Shown here: positions 9,099 through 17,007 of the stretch, one piece after another
Layout of the letters: every line of letters starts with the position of its first letter
Numbering within the stretch: position 1 is the stretch's first letter
Origin: Coptodactyla brooksi
Taxonomy: Eukaryota > Arthropoda > Insecta > Coleoptera > Scarabaeidae
Length of the DNA: 21,114 nt
Assembly: GCA_033557675.1 (NCBI GenBank)
Contig: JAWQRM010000603.1
Span: forward strand, 1 to 21,114
Direction: 5' to 3'
The notes under the pieces: generated by a model
Database searches by the model: none
What the model saw: the letters and a program-made list of their open reading frames with translations, nothing else
What the model was told of the DNA's origin: nothing
Program-made: the position numbers and the translations under genes

Positions 9099-10493
9099 TT
9101 ATTCGACATATTGCTGACAATAATGAAAATCATGAAAACAATGTTTTAAACACAGGGATTGTTTACTCCAAGGATATGTTATAACAGCTACAACCATACC
9201 ACTTACAAACCATACATATTTAAAAATATTGATGAATCGAGGAGAGGACAGTTGGTTATGCGTTAGACATTGCAATTTTAAAGTATTAGCCCCCTGATGT
9301 AAATTGACATCATATGGGTAAAGAATAACTTGATCAGAAAATCTTGTAATATTTTTTTTCATATTCCAAAGCCAAATACGCCCCTGTATATACGACCCTG
9401 TAGGTATAAACAAATGTTAACAATTGGTTAATAATGTCAGTACAGTGGCCACATCAAAAATCCAATAATAGAAATGATTTGGATGCAGCATTTGGACAAT
9501 ATACGTTTTGTACCCAATTCTTCATGTGTTCTGAGGTTAGCTATCCAAATTTTGATGCCAAAACGAATATATTATCTGCTTTCAACATTGTATTTGTTAC
9601 CATCGGTCCAAAGGTGCCGGAGGTTTCTTTTAACATAATTAAAAGTGGAGGAAAAAGTTTCCCATCCGCAGATATGATGGGTTAAATTGTGTAGCTATGC
9701 GTTGTAGATGACGCCTACTGGACTACACTTCCTACGGTTTTAACGCCTAAATCACTTAAAGTTCTTCCTGAATGGAAGTCCAAGTTAAAACCTCTCTGAT
9801 CTGAATTATAGGTATTTTCAGGACCATATATTTAGATTTGTTGCTTTGCCTCTTTTACAAATTCTTTAGCTAATGTTTTTACATGGTCCACATTTTCAAT
9901 TTGTTTTTGAGATACAAATTTTGTAATTTTTCTGCTCACCAACCTATTTGCTGTTTTAAAGCGTTGCACCCAGCTATGAGATGCTTTGAACTGTTGAGGA
10001 GACAAATTCTTTTCATTTCTAGCTTGCATAGCCCATCTGCGGATATCGACGTCATGTAGCGACAATTTGTTGTCTACGGCAGCTCTGGGTTGGTTAATAG
10101 CAAATTCTGTAATTTCTGCCAGTTTTTCTCGGTATGCGCTTCTTGCCTTAATACATATCGCCCATCTTTGTAATTGTTTATTTGATGTTACTTTTCGGTA
10201 TCTATTTTTCATGGTTTCTAGTTTCAAATATCCTTTTTTTCACTTGTCCAATATTTTACTACCGCCAATTTACAGCTGTAATCGATGTCATCCTTCAATG
10301 ATCTTCTGCTAAATTTTCGCTTGTTTCCTCGTCTTCAATGACCGTCATTAGTTGTAGTGGATGTGTCGAAGTCTAACACAGTCCAGTCCTCAATTTGCAT
10401 ATTATAATCCTCCATATTTTCCATTAAAATACGTTGTATTCTTTCCTTCAAGCTCACTTCTGCTTCATTCACTGGAGTGCCGGGAATATACAT
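9099..10493 (-). pseudogene. CENPB/pogo-like transposase, copy 1, multiple stops
   Basis: Read right to left, an N-terminal acidic stretch (MENMEDYNMQIEDW from 10424) runs to a stop at 10335-10337. After a one-base frameshift near 10235 comes a basic DNA-binding region of the CENPB/Tc5 helix-turn-helix type (9835-10227), ending in SWVQRFKTANRLVSRKITKF. The DDE catalytic domain follows in the same frame with in-frame stops at 9832, 9715, 9682, 9541 and 9454. NSDQRGF carries the first catalytic Asp (9799-9801) and LLLDF the second (9460-9462). After a further shift, 9099-9413 encodes the C-terminal part, including LTHNQLSSPRFINIFKY and a Cys/His-rich tail (CLKHCFHDFHYC) that could bind zinc. 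The third Asp, expected in a QPLDV motif, is lost to a small deletion near 9385. The start is uncertain. It is non-functional; I use the family name broadly. Confidence 0.85.
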
Positions 10494-10595
10494 AAAACTA
10501 AAAATGCTTAGTAGCAAGTTTAGAATTTTAAGTAAATTGATCAGAACCATTGTTTCTTTCTGTTGCTTTGAAACTGAAATCTGCCAACTAGCCCA

Positions 10596-11220
10596 ACATG
10601 TACATATACTAGACGGACAAGATAAATTTAACATGGATGAAATGCATGCCAAACTTTTTTTAGAACGTTCTGAAATAACCCCACCTTTTCTAAGGACTCG
10701 GTTACTGATACATACAATAATACTGGCTGGTGTACGACGGACGAGTTAAATTTAACATAGAGCGTAATCATATAATGATACGTTGAATTTTTGCTCCATG
10801 TGAGGAATAAAAATAACATTTTACAAAAAGAAATTAAATTAGTAATATATAATTCAATATTTGGGATATTTAATAATTTTTTCTGCCTGTTACCTGCCTG
10901 TGTTACATGTACATATACTAGATGGACAAGTTACATTTAACATGGATCGTAGTTGTATAATGTTATGGTAAATTCATGCCAAACTTTTGTTTTAGAAGCG
11001 CCTGAAATAACCCCACCCTTTATAAGGACTCGGTTACTGATACATACATCAATACTAGTTGGTGTACGACGGACGAGATAAATTTAACATAGGGTGTAAT
11101 CGTATAATAGGACGTTGAACTTTTGCCCCACGTGGGTAATAAAAATAACATTTTACAAAAAGAAACTGAATTAGTAATATATAATTCAGTATTCGGGATA
11201 TTTAAGCAATTTTTTGTCTG
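10596..11220. repeat. Two tandem copies of a ~300-bp segment
   Basis: Copy 1 starts at 10596 and copy 2 at 10905, both with ACATGTACATATACTAGA. Both include ACTCGGTTACTGATACATAC, GGTGTACGACGGACGAG and TTTTACAAAAAGAAA, and finish with a GGGATATTTAA motif. The offset is 309 bp at the start and about 332 bp near the end, so copy 2 carries a net ~23-bp insertion. It lies between the transposase 5' end and the right arm of pogo-like copy 1. Confidence 0.85.
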
Positions 11221-11229
11221 TTGCTTTTT

Positions 11230-11965
11230 GAACTCATTCTAAAAGAATATTTACTTATATATCTTATATATAAGTAAAGAAAATAAGAATAACTTACTCC
11301 GTGCAACATCAATAGAGAGATTTTTAAAAAAGAATACTAGTTAATATTTAAAACTTTTCGATAACAGTTTCCATTTTCCGGATATTGTCGAAAATATACT
11401 TTCTACCCCTTAGAAATAGAATTTCTAAGGGGTAGAAAGTATATTTTTTCTAAGGGGTAGAAAGTATTATTTCTACCTTAGAAATAGAATTTCTAACCTT
11501 TATAAATCCCTTCAAAGTTTATGAAGGGATTTTTATTAGGTTAGTTAACTCCAACCACCCCTAAATGTCGTAAATGCGTTATTTTACCACAAACATCTTA
11601 TTGTAACTAATTTACGGTTTTTCTTCAAAGTATTTTCCAAATACCTAACAGTTTTATCACGTTATTCTTACGGAAAGAGGGTATATAATATCACCCGGAG
11701 CTTCGCGGGAGGTGATTTGCGGAGAATAAGAAATGTGACTAATTATTCCAAAATAATTATTCCAAAAAACTAGGGGTAGTTTACCCCTTTTAACCTTATG
11801 GTATATGTGTGATATATCAATAAAAAGCTCTTCAAAAATGAATACGCAGTTTTCATTTATCACATTTCGATAACAGTTTTCGTTTTCAAAATACAAGCGA
11901 ATAAATACTTTTTCCCATAATTTGCAACCCTTATTACTCGCCCCAGGCGCTTTTAGAGCACGTAT
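11230..11965. repeat. Right inverted arm of pogo-like copy 1
   Basis: It is the reverse complement of 8450-9060, interrupted by extra sequence at 11660-11880 and by a local hairpin rearrangement at 11396-11500. Parts match the right arm of copy 2 (16605-17007) in the same orientation, for example TTGCAACCCTTATTACTCGCC near 11920 and near 16905. Confidence 0.8.
11396..11442. repeat. Perfect 22-bp hairpin with 3-nt loop
   Basis: ATACTTTCTACCCCTTAGAAAT (11396-11417), loop AGA, then its exact reverse complement (11421-11442). Downstream (11449-11495) the same words CTAAGGGGTAGAAAGTA and TTAGAAATAGAATTTCTAA recur, which suggests a template-switch or cruciform-driven rearrangement within the arm. 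Confidence 0.9.
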
Positions 11966-12022
11966 AAAAAATACGTAAACCTTATTTTTGTCCATCCTAT
12001 CGTTGTACCAAAGTTGTACCGA

Positions 12023-12560
12023 GTTTTATTTTAATGTATGTATTTATCAAATACGGTTAACTGGTTAATGCAATCACCAATTGTACTGACAATGCCAATA
12101 CACGACCTTACTGCGACGTTCACATGACATTTATGTCTAAAATGACCTTTAGAGGGCGACAGAAGCTAACAATACCATTGCTGTAACATGTTTGAAGAGA
12201 AATTATATATTTTATAAGTTGATAATAGCTATAATGCAATATTCCTTATGGGGATTCTGTTTTAATTAATAGAAAACCCACTTGTACGTAATAACAAAAC
12301 CACAAATGCTTTGTTTTATTCGACGATTATACAATACATTCCAAGAATTCCTATCATATGATTCAGACCAAGATAATCCATTATAAACATTGCCCAGTTG
12401 GCACTTCCTCTATCTTTACAAAACGATAGATAAAAACTTAGTCCACACATTGTATTTGTCGTTACTTCGTCGCACTTGCAGTTTGAATTATACAGTTTTA
12501 CATGTGACACAAATAAATTCGTACGCATATTTCTACGCGGAATTTAACATTTTCGGCGTT
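12023..12560. other. Intergenic sequence upstream of CpG island
   Basis: No recognisable gene or repeat. It may include promoter-proximal sequence of the candidate gene whose exon lies near 12976, but I see no clear core promoter element. Confidence 0.4.
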
Positions 12561-12975
12561 TTTAGTTGCCGTTTTGTTTGGTAGTGACATTTTTCGCATT
12601 GGATGAGTGCGTAAATTGCGCGACTTTGATCAACTTTATTTCTCTCTCCTTTCTCTCGTCAGAATTACGATCGCTGTCAACGACGATCAAGCCGGAAGTG
12701 CCCGTCGCCATTTCGCGAAATGTAACTGACAGTAATCGCCTCTGATGTAGTAACACCGGAGTGGGTGGCAGAAAAACAAGAGCAGACGAAGAATAAGCAC
12801 GAGCTCGTGTAGGAAAAGATGAGACCGACGTCGTCGTACGTTTCCGGTGAATTGTGAGGTCTCGGGTCGAGGAAAATAGAGGTCCGCAGGCGAAGTTTCG
12901 CAGGCCGAGCGCCATCGGGCGGTCACCCCGGAAACTGCTGCTGCTGCAGCCGCCGACGTTGCCAAATCGTGGGCT
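12560..12975 (+). promoter_or_regulatory. CpG-rich island: likely promoter and 5' untranslated region
   Basis: Base composition switches sharply to CpG-rich here, with many CG dinucleotides and a GCTGCTGCTGCAGCCGCCG run at about 12940-12958 just before the candidate start codon. In an AT-rich insect genome such islands often mark first exons. Antisense open frames (12562-12915 and 12687-12989) are explained by low stop density and have no motifs. No TATA box is evident. Confidence 0.45.
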
Positions 12976-12980
12976 CTCTC

Positions 12981-13049
12981 ATGGTTCAACCGAGCAACAA
13001 CAATAACGGGGGCTCGGACATGGACTCGCTGGAGGACATGTTGCGAAAG
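12981..13049 (+). CDS. Candidate first coding exon of a host gene, product unknown
   Basis: From ATG at 12981 the frame reads MVQPSNNNNGGSDMDSLEDM and then LRK, after which AAG|GTAAAA at about 13049/13050 is an acceptable splice donor. A second in-frame ATG at 13020 has a better context (GACATGG). The peptide is polar, with an Asn run and a short acidic helix-like DSLEDMLRK. The frame continues into AT-rich intron-like sequence and stops at 13170, so only the 5' part seems real. The upstream CpG island supports a first exon. I do not recognise the gene. No matching second exon can be identified downstream, where the repeats begin. Confidence 0.4.
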
Positions 13050-13469
13050 GTAAAAACAACAAAAACTACACCAAATCTAATAAAATTACTGCTCGTCGCA
13101 CGTTTCGCTAACAAAGGTGGCATCATCAGGAGCAATAATGCCTTTGATTATCGATTATCCTTTTTTCTTTGAGAACTAATTTATTTAATTGTACGAATTG
13201 CTTAAATTTCTAATTAAACATCCAATTTGGTGACGAAACAAAGTTGGGTTTTAAGCTAGCACATTACATTGTAAATCGGATGGATAAATGACTACATACT
13301 CGATTAACCATGAAAAATCTTTCGAAACTTTAGGATAGATTTTAAGATTGAAATTCGAAGGGTAAAATTTAAAGAACGATGTTTCTTTAACCAGTTGAAA
13401 GCGGTTAAATGCTCAGTTATAGGCTAATTTGAGGATATGCTTTAACAAAAGTTGCCTACAAGGCTAAAC
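13050..13469 (+). other. Putative intron sequence
   Basis: AT-rich sequence follows the candidate splice donor, with no further coding signal. It leads into transposon copy 2, so the first intron, if real, contains at least the elements from 13470 onward. Confidence 0.35.
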
Positions 13470-13819
13470 TACCCCTAGTTTTTTGCAATAATTTAAAAAT
13501 AATAGAAATAGAAAATACTAGTAGAAATTCATTCTTCCGCGGGCGTTACTTGCTGATTTTGGTGAAATTTAGCAGAGTGTTTGTTTTCGGCGTAACGTAA
13601 AAACCTTTGAAGGGATTTATAAGGGTTAAAAATTAAGGGTAAAAGTACATTTTCGCCAATATCTCGAAAACGAAAACTGTTATCGAAAAATTTTAAATAT
13701 TAACTAGTATTCCTTTTTAAAAATCTCTCCATTGATGTTGCGTGGAGTAAATTATCCATATTTTCTTTAAATAATAAAATCCCAAATAATAAATATCCCA
13801 AACATTGGATTCTATATTG

Positions 13820-13940
13820 CTAATTTATTTTTTGTAAAAATGTATAATCAGCTATATCCCCACAAATATCACATGTTGGCTTGTCACTCAAAAAGCAAAC
13901 CTCCACTGGATGTTCAAATTGTTCTGGTCTCTCCTTTATA
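13820..13940 (-). pseudogene. Pogo-like transposase copy 2, C-terminal tail fragment
   Basis: Minus-strand frame KERPEQFEHPVEV then SDKPTCDICGDIADY, ending at a TAG (13820-13822). The Cys-x2-Cys pair is the first half of the C-terminal Cys/His cluster; the second half survives in copy 1 as CLKHCFHDFHYC. This is the part of the gene downstream of the DD41D insertion. Removing the insertion with one TA gives ASGYIKERPEQF in one frame with the 16305-16610 fragment. Confidence 0.8.
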
Positions 13941-14590
13941 CCGGGTTATTCACGCTACACCGAACGCAATATTTTGGCCAAAATATGCGACTTCTAAAAA
14001 GTTTCACTTCTGGGATATATGGGGTCTACTATGGTTACTTTTTAAAATTACTTTCATATTATACAGGATGTCCGAAAAGCACTAAAAGTGTCAAAGTTGT
14101 GCTTTTTTAAATGTAACCCCCTATTTATTACTGTATTTTAGGATTCTCCGTTCAAAACAAATGTCTGTTTTAATATGGTTTATAATATCCAAACCTTAAG
14201 ATTTTTTTTAATAATTTGAATTTTATTAAAATCTAACCTAATTTTCATGTTTTAAAGACTTGAGAAGTATTTAAGTTATGTAAGCATAATTAATAGTGAA
14301 GTGTAACAATAGATCATATGTTTTGCCATCTTATACAGGGCGTCCAAAAATTAAAACTAATCAAATGAGAATTTTAAGCGTCTAGAACTTGATTAATTTA
14401 AATAGAACGCCATATTTTTTAACTTACTGGGAAATGTAATTTTTAATTACCTATCGAATGGTATTAGGGTGTTCATAGCTAAGTCTTAGTCTAAGTCTAA
14501 GTCTTTCTACAGTCTTCCCGTTTTTACGGAATACGCCAAATAATCCTTTTTTGCAACATTTGGTGTTTTTAAATAAAAGTTCTAATTCAT
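13941..14590. repeat. Left long inverted arm of the DD41D element
   Basis: It contains three internal end-like motifs in order: ACAGGATGTCCGAAAAG near 14064, ACAGGGCGTCCAAAAATT near 14335, and TAGGGTGTTCATAGC near 14466. Each has a mirror partner in the right arm. No coding sequence is seen. Confidence 0.85.
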
Positions 14591-14705
14591 TACAGCCGTC
14601 ACTTTAGTCTGCAAGGTGTGTTTTTGTTAGAGTGGTATTTTTTTTGTAGTTGTGACCGTTTAGATCCTTATTATTTGAATATTGTTGTGGTGTTGCTTAG
14701 TCAAC

Positions 14706-15630
14706 ATGAAGATTTACCCAAAAGAAGAGCGTATTGATATGATTTTTATCCTTGGAGGATGTCGTAAAAATTGGTTATTGGCTTCTCAAGTTTATGCTCC
14801 AAGATTTCCCGAAAACAATCATCCTAAGACAGTGGTTTTTGAGAGATTATTAAACCAGTTTCAGGAAAGTGGAAGTGTCAGTTATAAAAAGCCCATTACA
14901 AGAAAATCTGTCACTGAAGATGAAGAAACTGTTTTTACGGTGGTTGGTTCAGTTATCGAAAATCCCGATATTAGTCAAAATCAGATATCCAAAAATACTA
15001 ATATTAGTCAAGCAAGTATTTCAAGAATTCTTAAAAAACACAGATTTCACCCTTATAAAATCCAAATTCATATTTGCTAAGAACTTTATGGAAATGATTT
15101 TGACAGCCGAATTGAATTTTGCATATGGGTGTTAGATGAAGTGGCAGAAAATGAAAACTTTTTTGATAATGTGTTATTTACTGATGAATTTACTTTTCGT
15201 AACAATGATTTCGTGAATAGACACAACTTTTATTACTATTCTGATTCGAATCCGCATGAATACAGAGAAATGAGAATAGGTGGTCCGTTATTGAAGGACC
15301 TTTAAATGGTATGATGTTTCTCAGATTTTCTTTTAAACCAACTTTCAATATTATTAGAAGAAGTTCCTTTAAACATTAGAACAACCATGTGGCTTCAATT
15401 GGATGGAGCTCCTCCTCGTTATCATCGCGAGGTTAGGCAGCTTTTAAATGCCAACTTTCAAAACAGGTGGATTGGAAGAAATGGATTTCAAAATTGGCCC
15501 CCCAGATCCCCGGACTTAACTCCACTAGATTTTTTTCTCTGGGGATACATAAAAAGATTTGTCTACGATACGCCTTCAAAAACACCACACGATATGAAAA
15601 TACGCATAAAAGGCGCAGTGGTTTTATTAT
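14706..15630 (+). pseudogene. DD41D-type transposase, decayed
   Basis: This is a mariner/Tc1-related transposase for TA-targeted cut-and-paste. From ATG 14706 the N-terminal part (MKIYPKEERIDMIFI) carries a helix-turn-helix region with ISQNQISKNTNISQASISRI, then HRFHPYKIQIH. A single nonsense codon, TAA at 15078-15080 where CAA is plausible, interrupts an otherwise continuous frame that runs to 15304 through NVLFTDEFTF (first catalytic Asp) and VNRHNFYYYSDSNPHE. A small deletion and frameshifts follow near 15275 and 15335. The frame resumes with MWLQLDGAPPRYH (second Asp) and WPPRSPDLTPLDFFLWGYIK (third Asp), stopping at 15632. There are 41 residues between the second and third Asp, which points to the DD41D (rosa-like) group. 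About 309 codons remain of an expected ~340. It is inactive. Confidence 0.88.
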
Positions 15631-15667
15631 AAATATTTTGCTTCTGTTTTATGTTATCGCTGATATA

Positions 15668-16302
15668 TTATTTAGAACTTTTAATTAAAAAACACCAAAT
15701 AAAGAAAAACGATTATTTGGCGTATTCTGTAAAAACGGGACTTAAAGACTTAGCCATGCAACACCCTAATATCATTCGATAAGTAATAAAAAATTACATT
15801 CCCTGGCAAGCTAAAAAAATATGGCGTTCTATTTAAATTAATCAAGTTCTACCCACTTAGAAGTCTTAATTGAGTAGTTTTCATTTTTGGGCACCCTGAT
15901 GGCAAGTTTAGTATGATTGGGATAAAAAATATGATCTATTGTTACACTGTAAATGTTACTTACATAACTTAGATACCTCTTAAGTATTTGAAACATAAAA
16001 ATTAGGTTAGATTTTGATAAAATTGAAATTATTTAAAAAACCTTCAGGTTTAGATATTATAAACCTTATTAAAACAGACACTTATTTTGATTGGAGAATC
16101 GAAAAATGCAATAATAAATAGGGGGTTCCGTTTAATAAAGCACAACTTTGATACTTTTGGGGCTTTTGGGACACTCTGTATAACATGAAAATAAATTTAA
16201 AAAGCAACCATTGTAAATCCCCATATATCCGAAAAGGGAAACTTTTTTGAAGTGACATATTTTGGCCACAATATTCCGTGTCGTATACCGTGAATAACCG
16301 TG
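15668..16302. repeat. Right long inverted arm of the DD41D element
   Basis: It is the reverse complement of the left arm. Mirror motifs are AACACCCTAATATC near 15760, GGGCACCCTGAT near 15889 and GGGACACTCTGTATAAC near 16169. An apparent open frame on the minus strand (16132-16338) is only repeat sequence. Confidence 0.85.
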
Positions 16303-16610
16303 TATATCCACTTGCAACCCATGCATATTTAAAAACATTGATAAATCGAGAAGAACACAGTTGGTTATACGTTAGAGATAGAGTTTTAGCATTGATAAAA
16401 AATAACTGGGTCAGAGAATCTTCTAATAAATTTTTTTCCTATTCTAAAATGAAATACGTCAACAGGCTGTACTTGACCTGTTGTCCCGGCAGGTATAGAC
16501 AAATGTTTAAAATTAGTATTTGATGGAGCGACTTCACTAATAATGTCAGTACAGTGGCCACTTCAAAAATTCAATAATAGTAATGATTTGGATCTAGTAT
16601 TTGAAAAACG
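16303..16610 (-). pseudogene. Pogo-like transposase copy 2, catalytic-domain fragment
   Basis: Minus-strand reading from 16600: SKSLLLLNF, a TGA, SGHCTDIISE, then SIPAGTTGQVQPVDV and FRIGKKFIRRFSDPVIF, followed by a broken segment and RFINVFKYAWVASGY up to the DD41D insertion. The second catalytic Asp (LLLDF in copy 1) is Asn here. The third Asp is kept in QPVDV, 36 residues further on. The TGA follows the Phe, exactly where copy 1 also has TGA and where Trp is expected before SGH. Sequence upstream of this point is deleted and replaced by the right arm. Confidence 0.82.
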
Positions 16611-17007
16611 TACTTTCTACCCAAAATTTCTAACCCTTATAAATCCTTTCAAAGGTTTCTACGCCACGCCTAAAACAAACATTGTGCTAAATTTCACCAA
16701 AATCAGCAACACCTGCGAAAAAATGAATTTCTATTAGGGTAGTTAATCCCAACCACCCCTAAATGTCGTAAATACCTTATTTTACCGTATATGTATGATA
16801 CATCAATGGAAAACTCTTCAAAAGCTAATATAATTTGCATTTACTATATTTAGATAACATTTTTCGTTTTCACAATACAAGTGAATAAATACTTTTCCCC
16901 TCGATTTGCAACCCTTATTACTCGCCACAAGCGCTTTTAGGGTATCTATAAAAATATATATAAACCTTATTTTTGTCCATTCTATCGCTGTATCAAATTG
17001 CATCGAA
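16605..17007. repeat. Right inverted arm of pogo-like copy 2
   Basis: It matches 11490-12022 of copy 1 in the same orientation, including CCAACCACCCCTAAATGTCG near 16750, TTGCAACCCTTATTACTCGCC near 16905, and the outer end TTATTTTTGTCCAT near 16969. Similarity stops near 17007, which helps to define the outer boundary of both copies. Confidence 0.8.

Larger units (their letters stand above)
8450..12022 (-). mobile_element. CENPB/pogo-like DNA transposon copy 1 with long inverted arms
   Basis: The outer arms (about 8450-9060 and 11230-11965, with a right tail to ~12022) are inverted copies. Examples are GGGGCGAGTAATTAGGGTTG near 8472, complemented near 11930, and CATTTAGGGGTGGTTGG near 8677, complemented near 11558. 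The right arm carries ~215 bp (11660-11880) absent from the left arm. The minus-strand interior holds a decayed transposase gene, and 10596-11220 holds a tandem duplication. The right boundary is inferred from where similarity to copy 2 stops. No target duplication could be identified at the left edge. The element is inactive. Confidence 0.75.
13941..16302 (+). mobile_element. DD41D-type ITm transposon with ~650-bp terminal inverted repeats
   Basis: The ends are CCGGGTTATTCACG (left) and CGTGAATAACCGTG (right), flanked by TA at 13939-13940 and 16303-16304, the expected target duplication of IS630-Tc1-mariner elements. The left arm (13941 to ~14590) and right arm (~15668 to 16302) are inverted copies at high identity with small indels. 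The central ~1.05 kb holds a decayed transposase on the plus strand. Arms this long are far above the ~30 bp of classical mariners. Removing the element repairs the reading frame of the pogo-like gene, which confirms both ends. Confidence 0.88.
13470..17007 (-). mobile_element. CENPB/pogo-like DNA transposon copy 2, internally deleted and split
   Basis: The left arm (about 13510-13830) matches the left arm of copy 1 and the right arm (16605-17007) matches its right arm. The outer left end present in copy 1 is missing: similarity begins near 13470, where CTAAACTACCCCTAG matches the complement of 11770. The interior keeps only the C-terminal third of the transposase, because sequence jumps from that gene directly into the right arm near 16605. 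A DD41D element (13941-16302) interrupts it. It is non-autonomous. Confidence 0.75.

Noticed and set aside
9434..9685. 83-codon plus-strand frame
   Set aside because: It is the antisense shadow of the pogo-like transposase catalytic domain.
12562..12989. Overlapping minus-strand frames of 100-117 codons in the CpG island
   Set aside because: They are explained by low stop density in GC-rich sequence and low-complexity Ala/Arg content. The plus strand has a better exon model.
16132..16338. 68-codon minus-strand frame, similar to part of 13840-14110
   Set aside because: It is a by-product of the long inverted arms of the DD41D element and ends outside the element.
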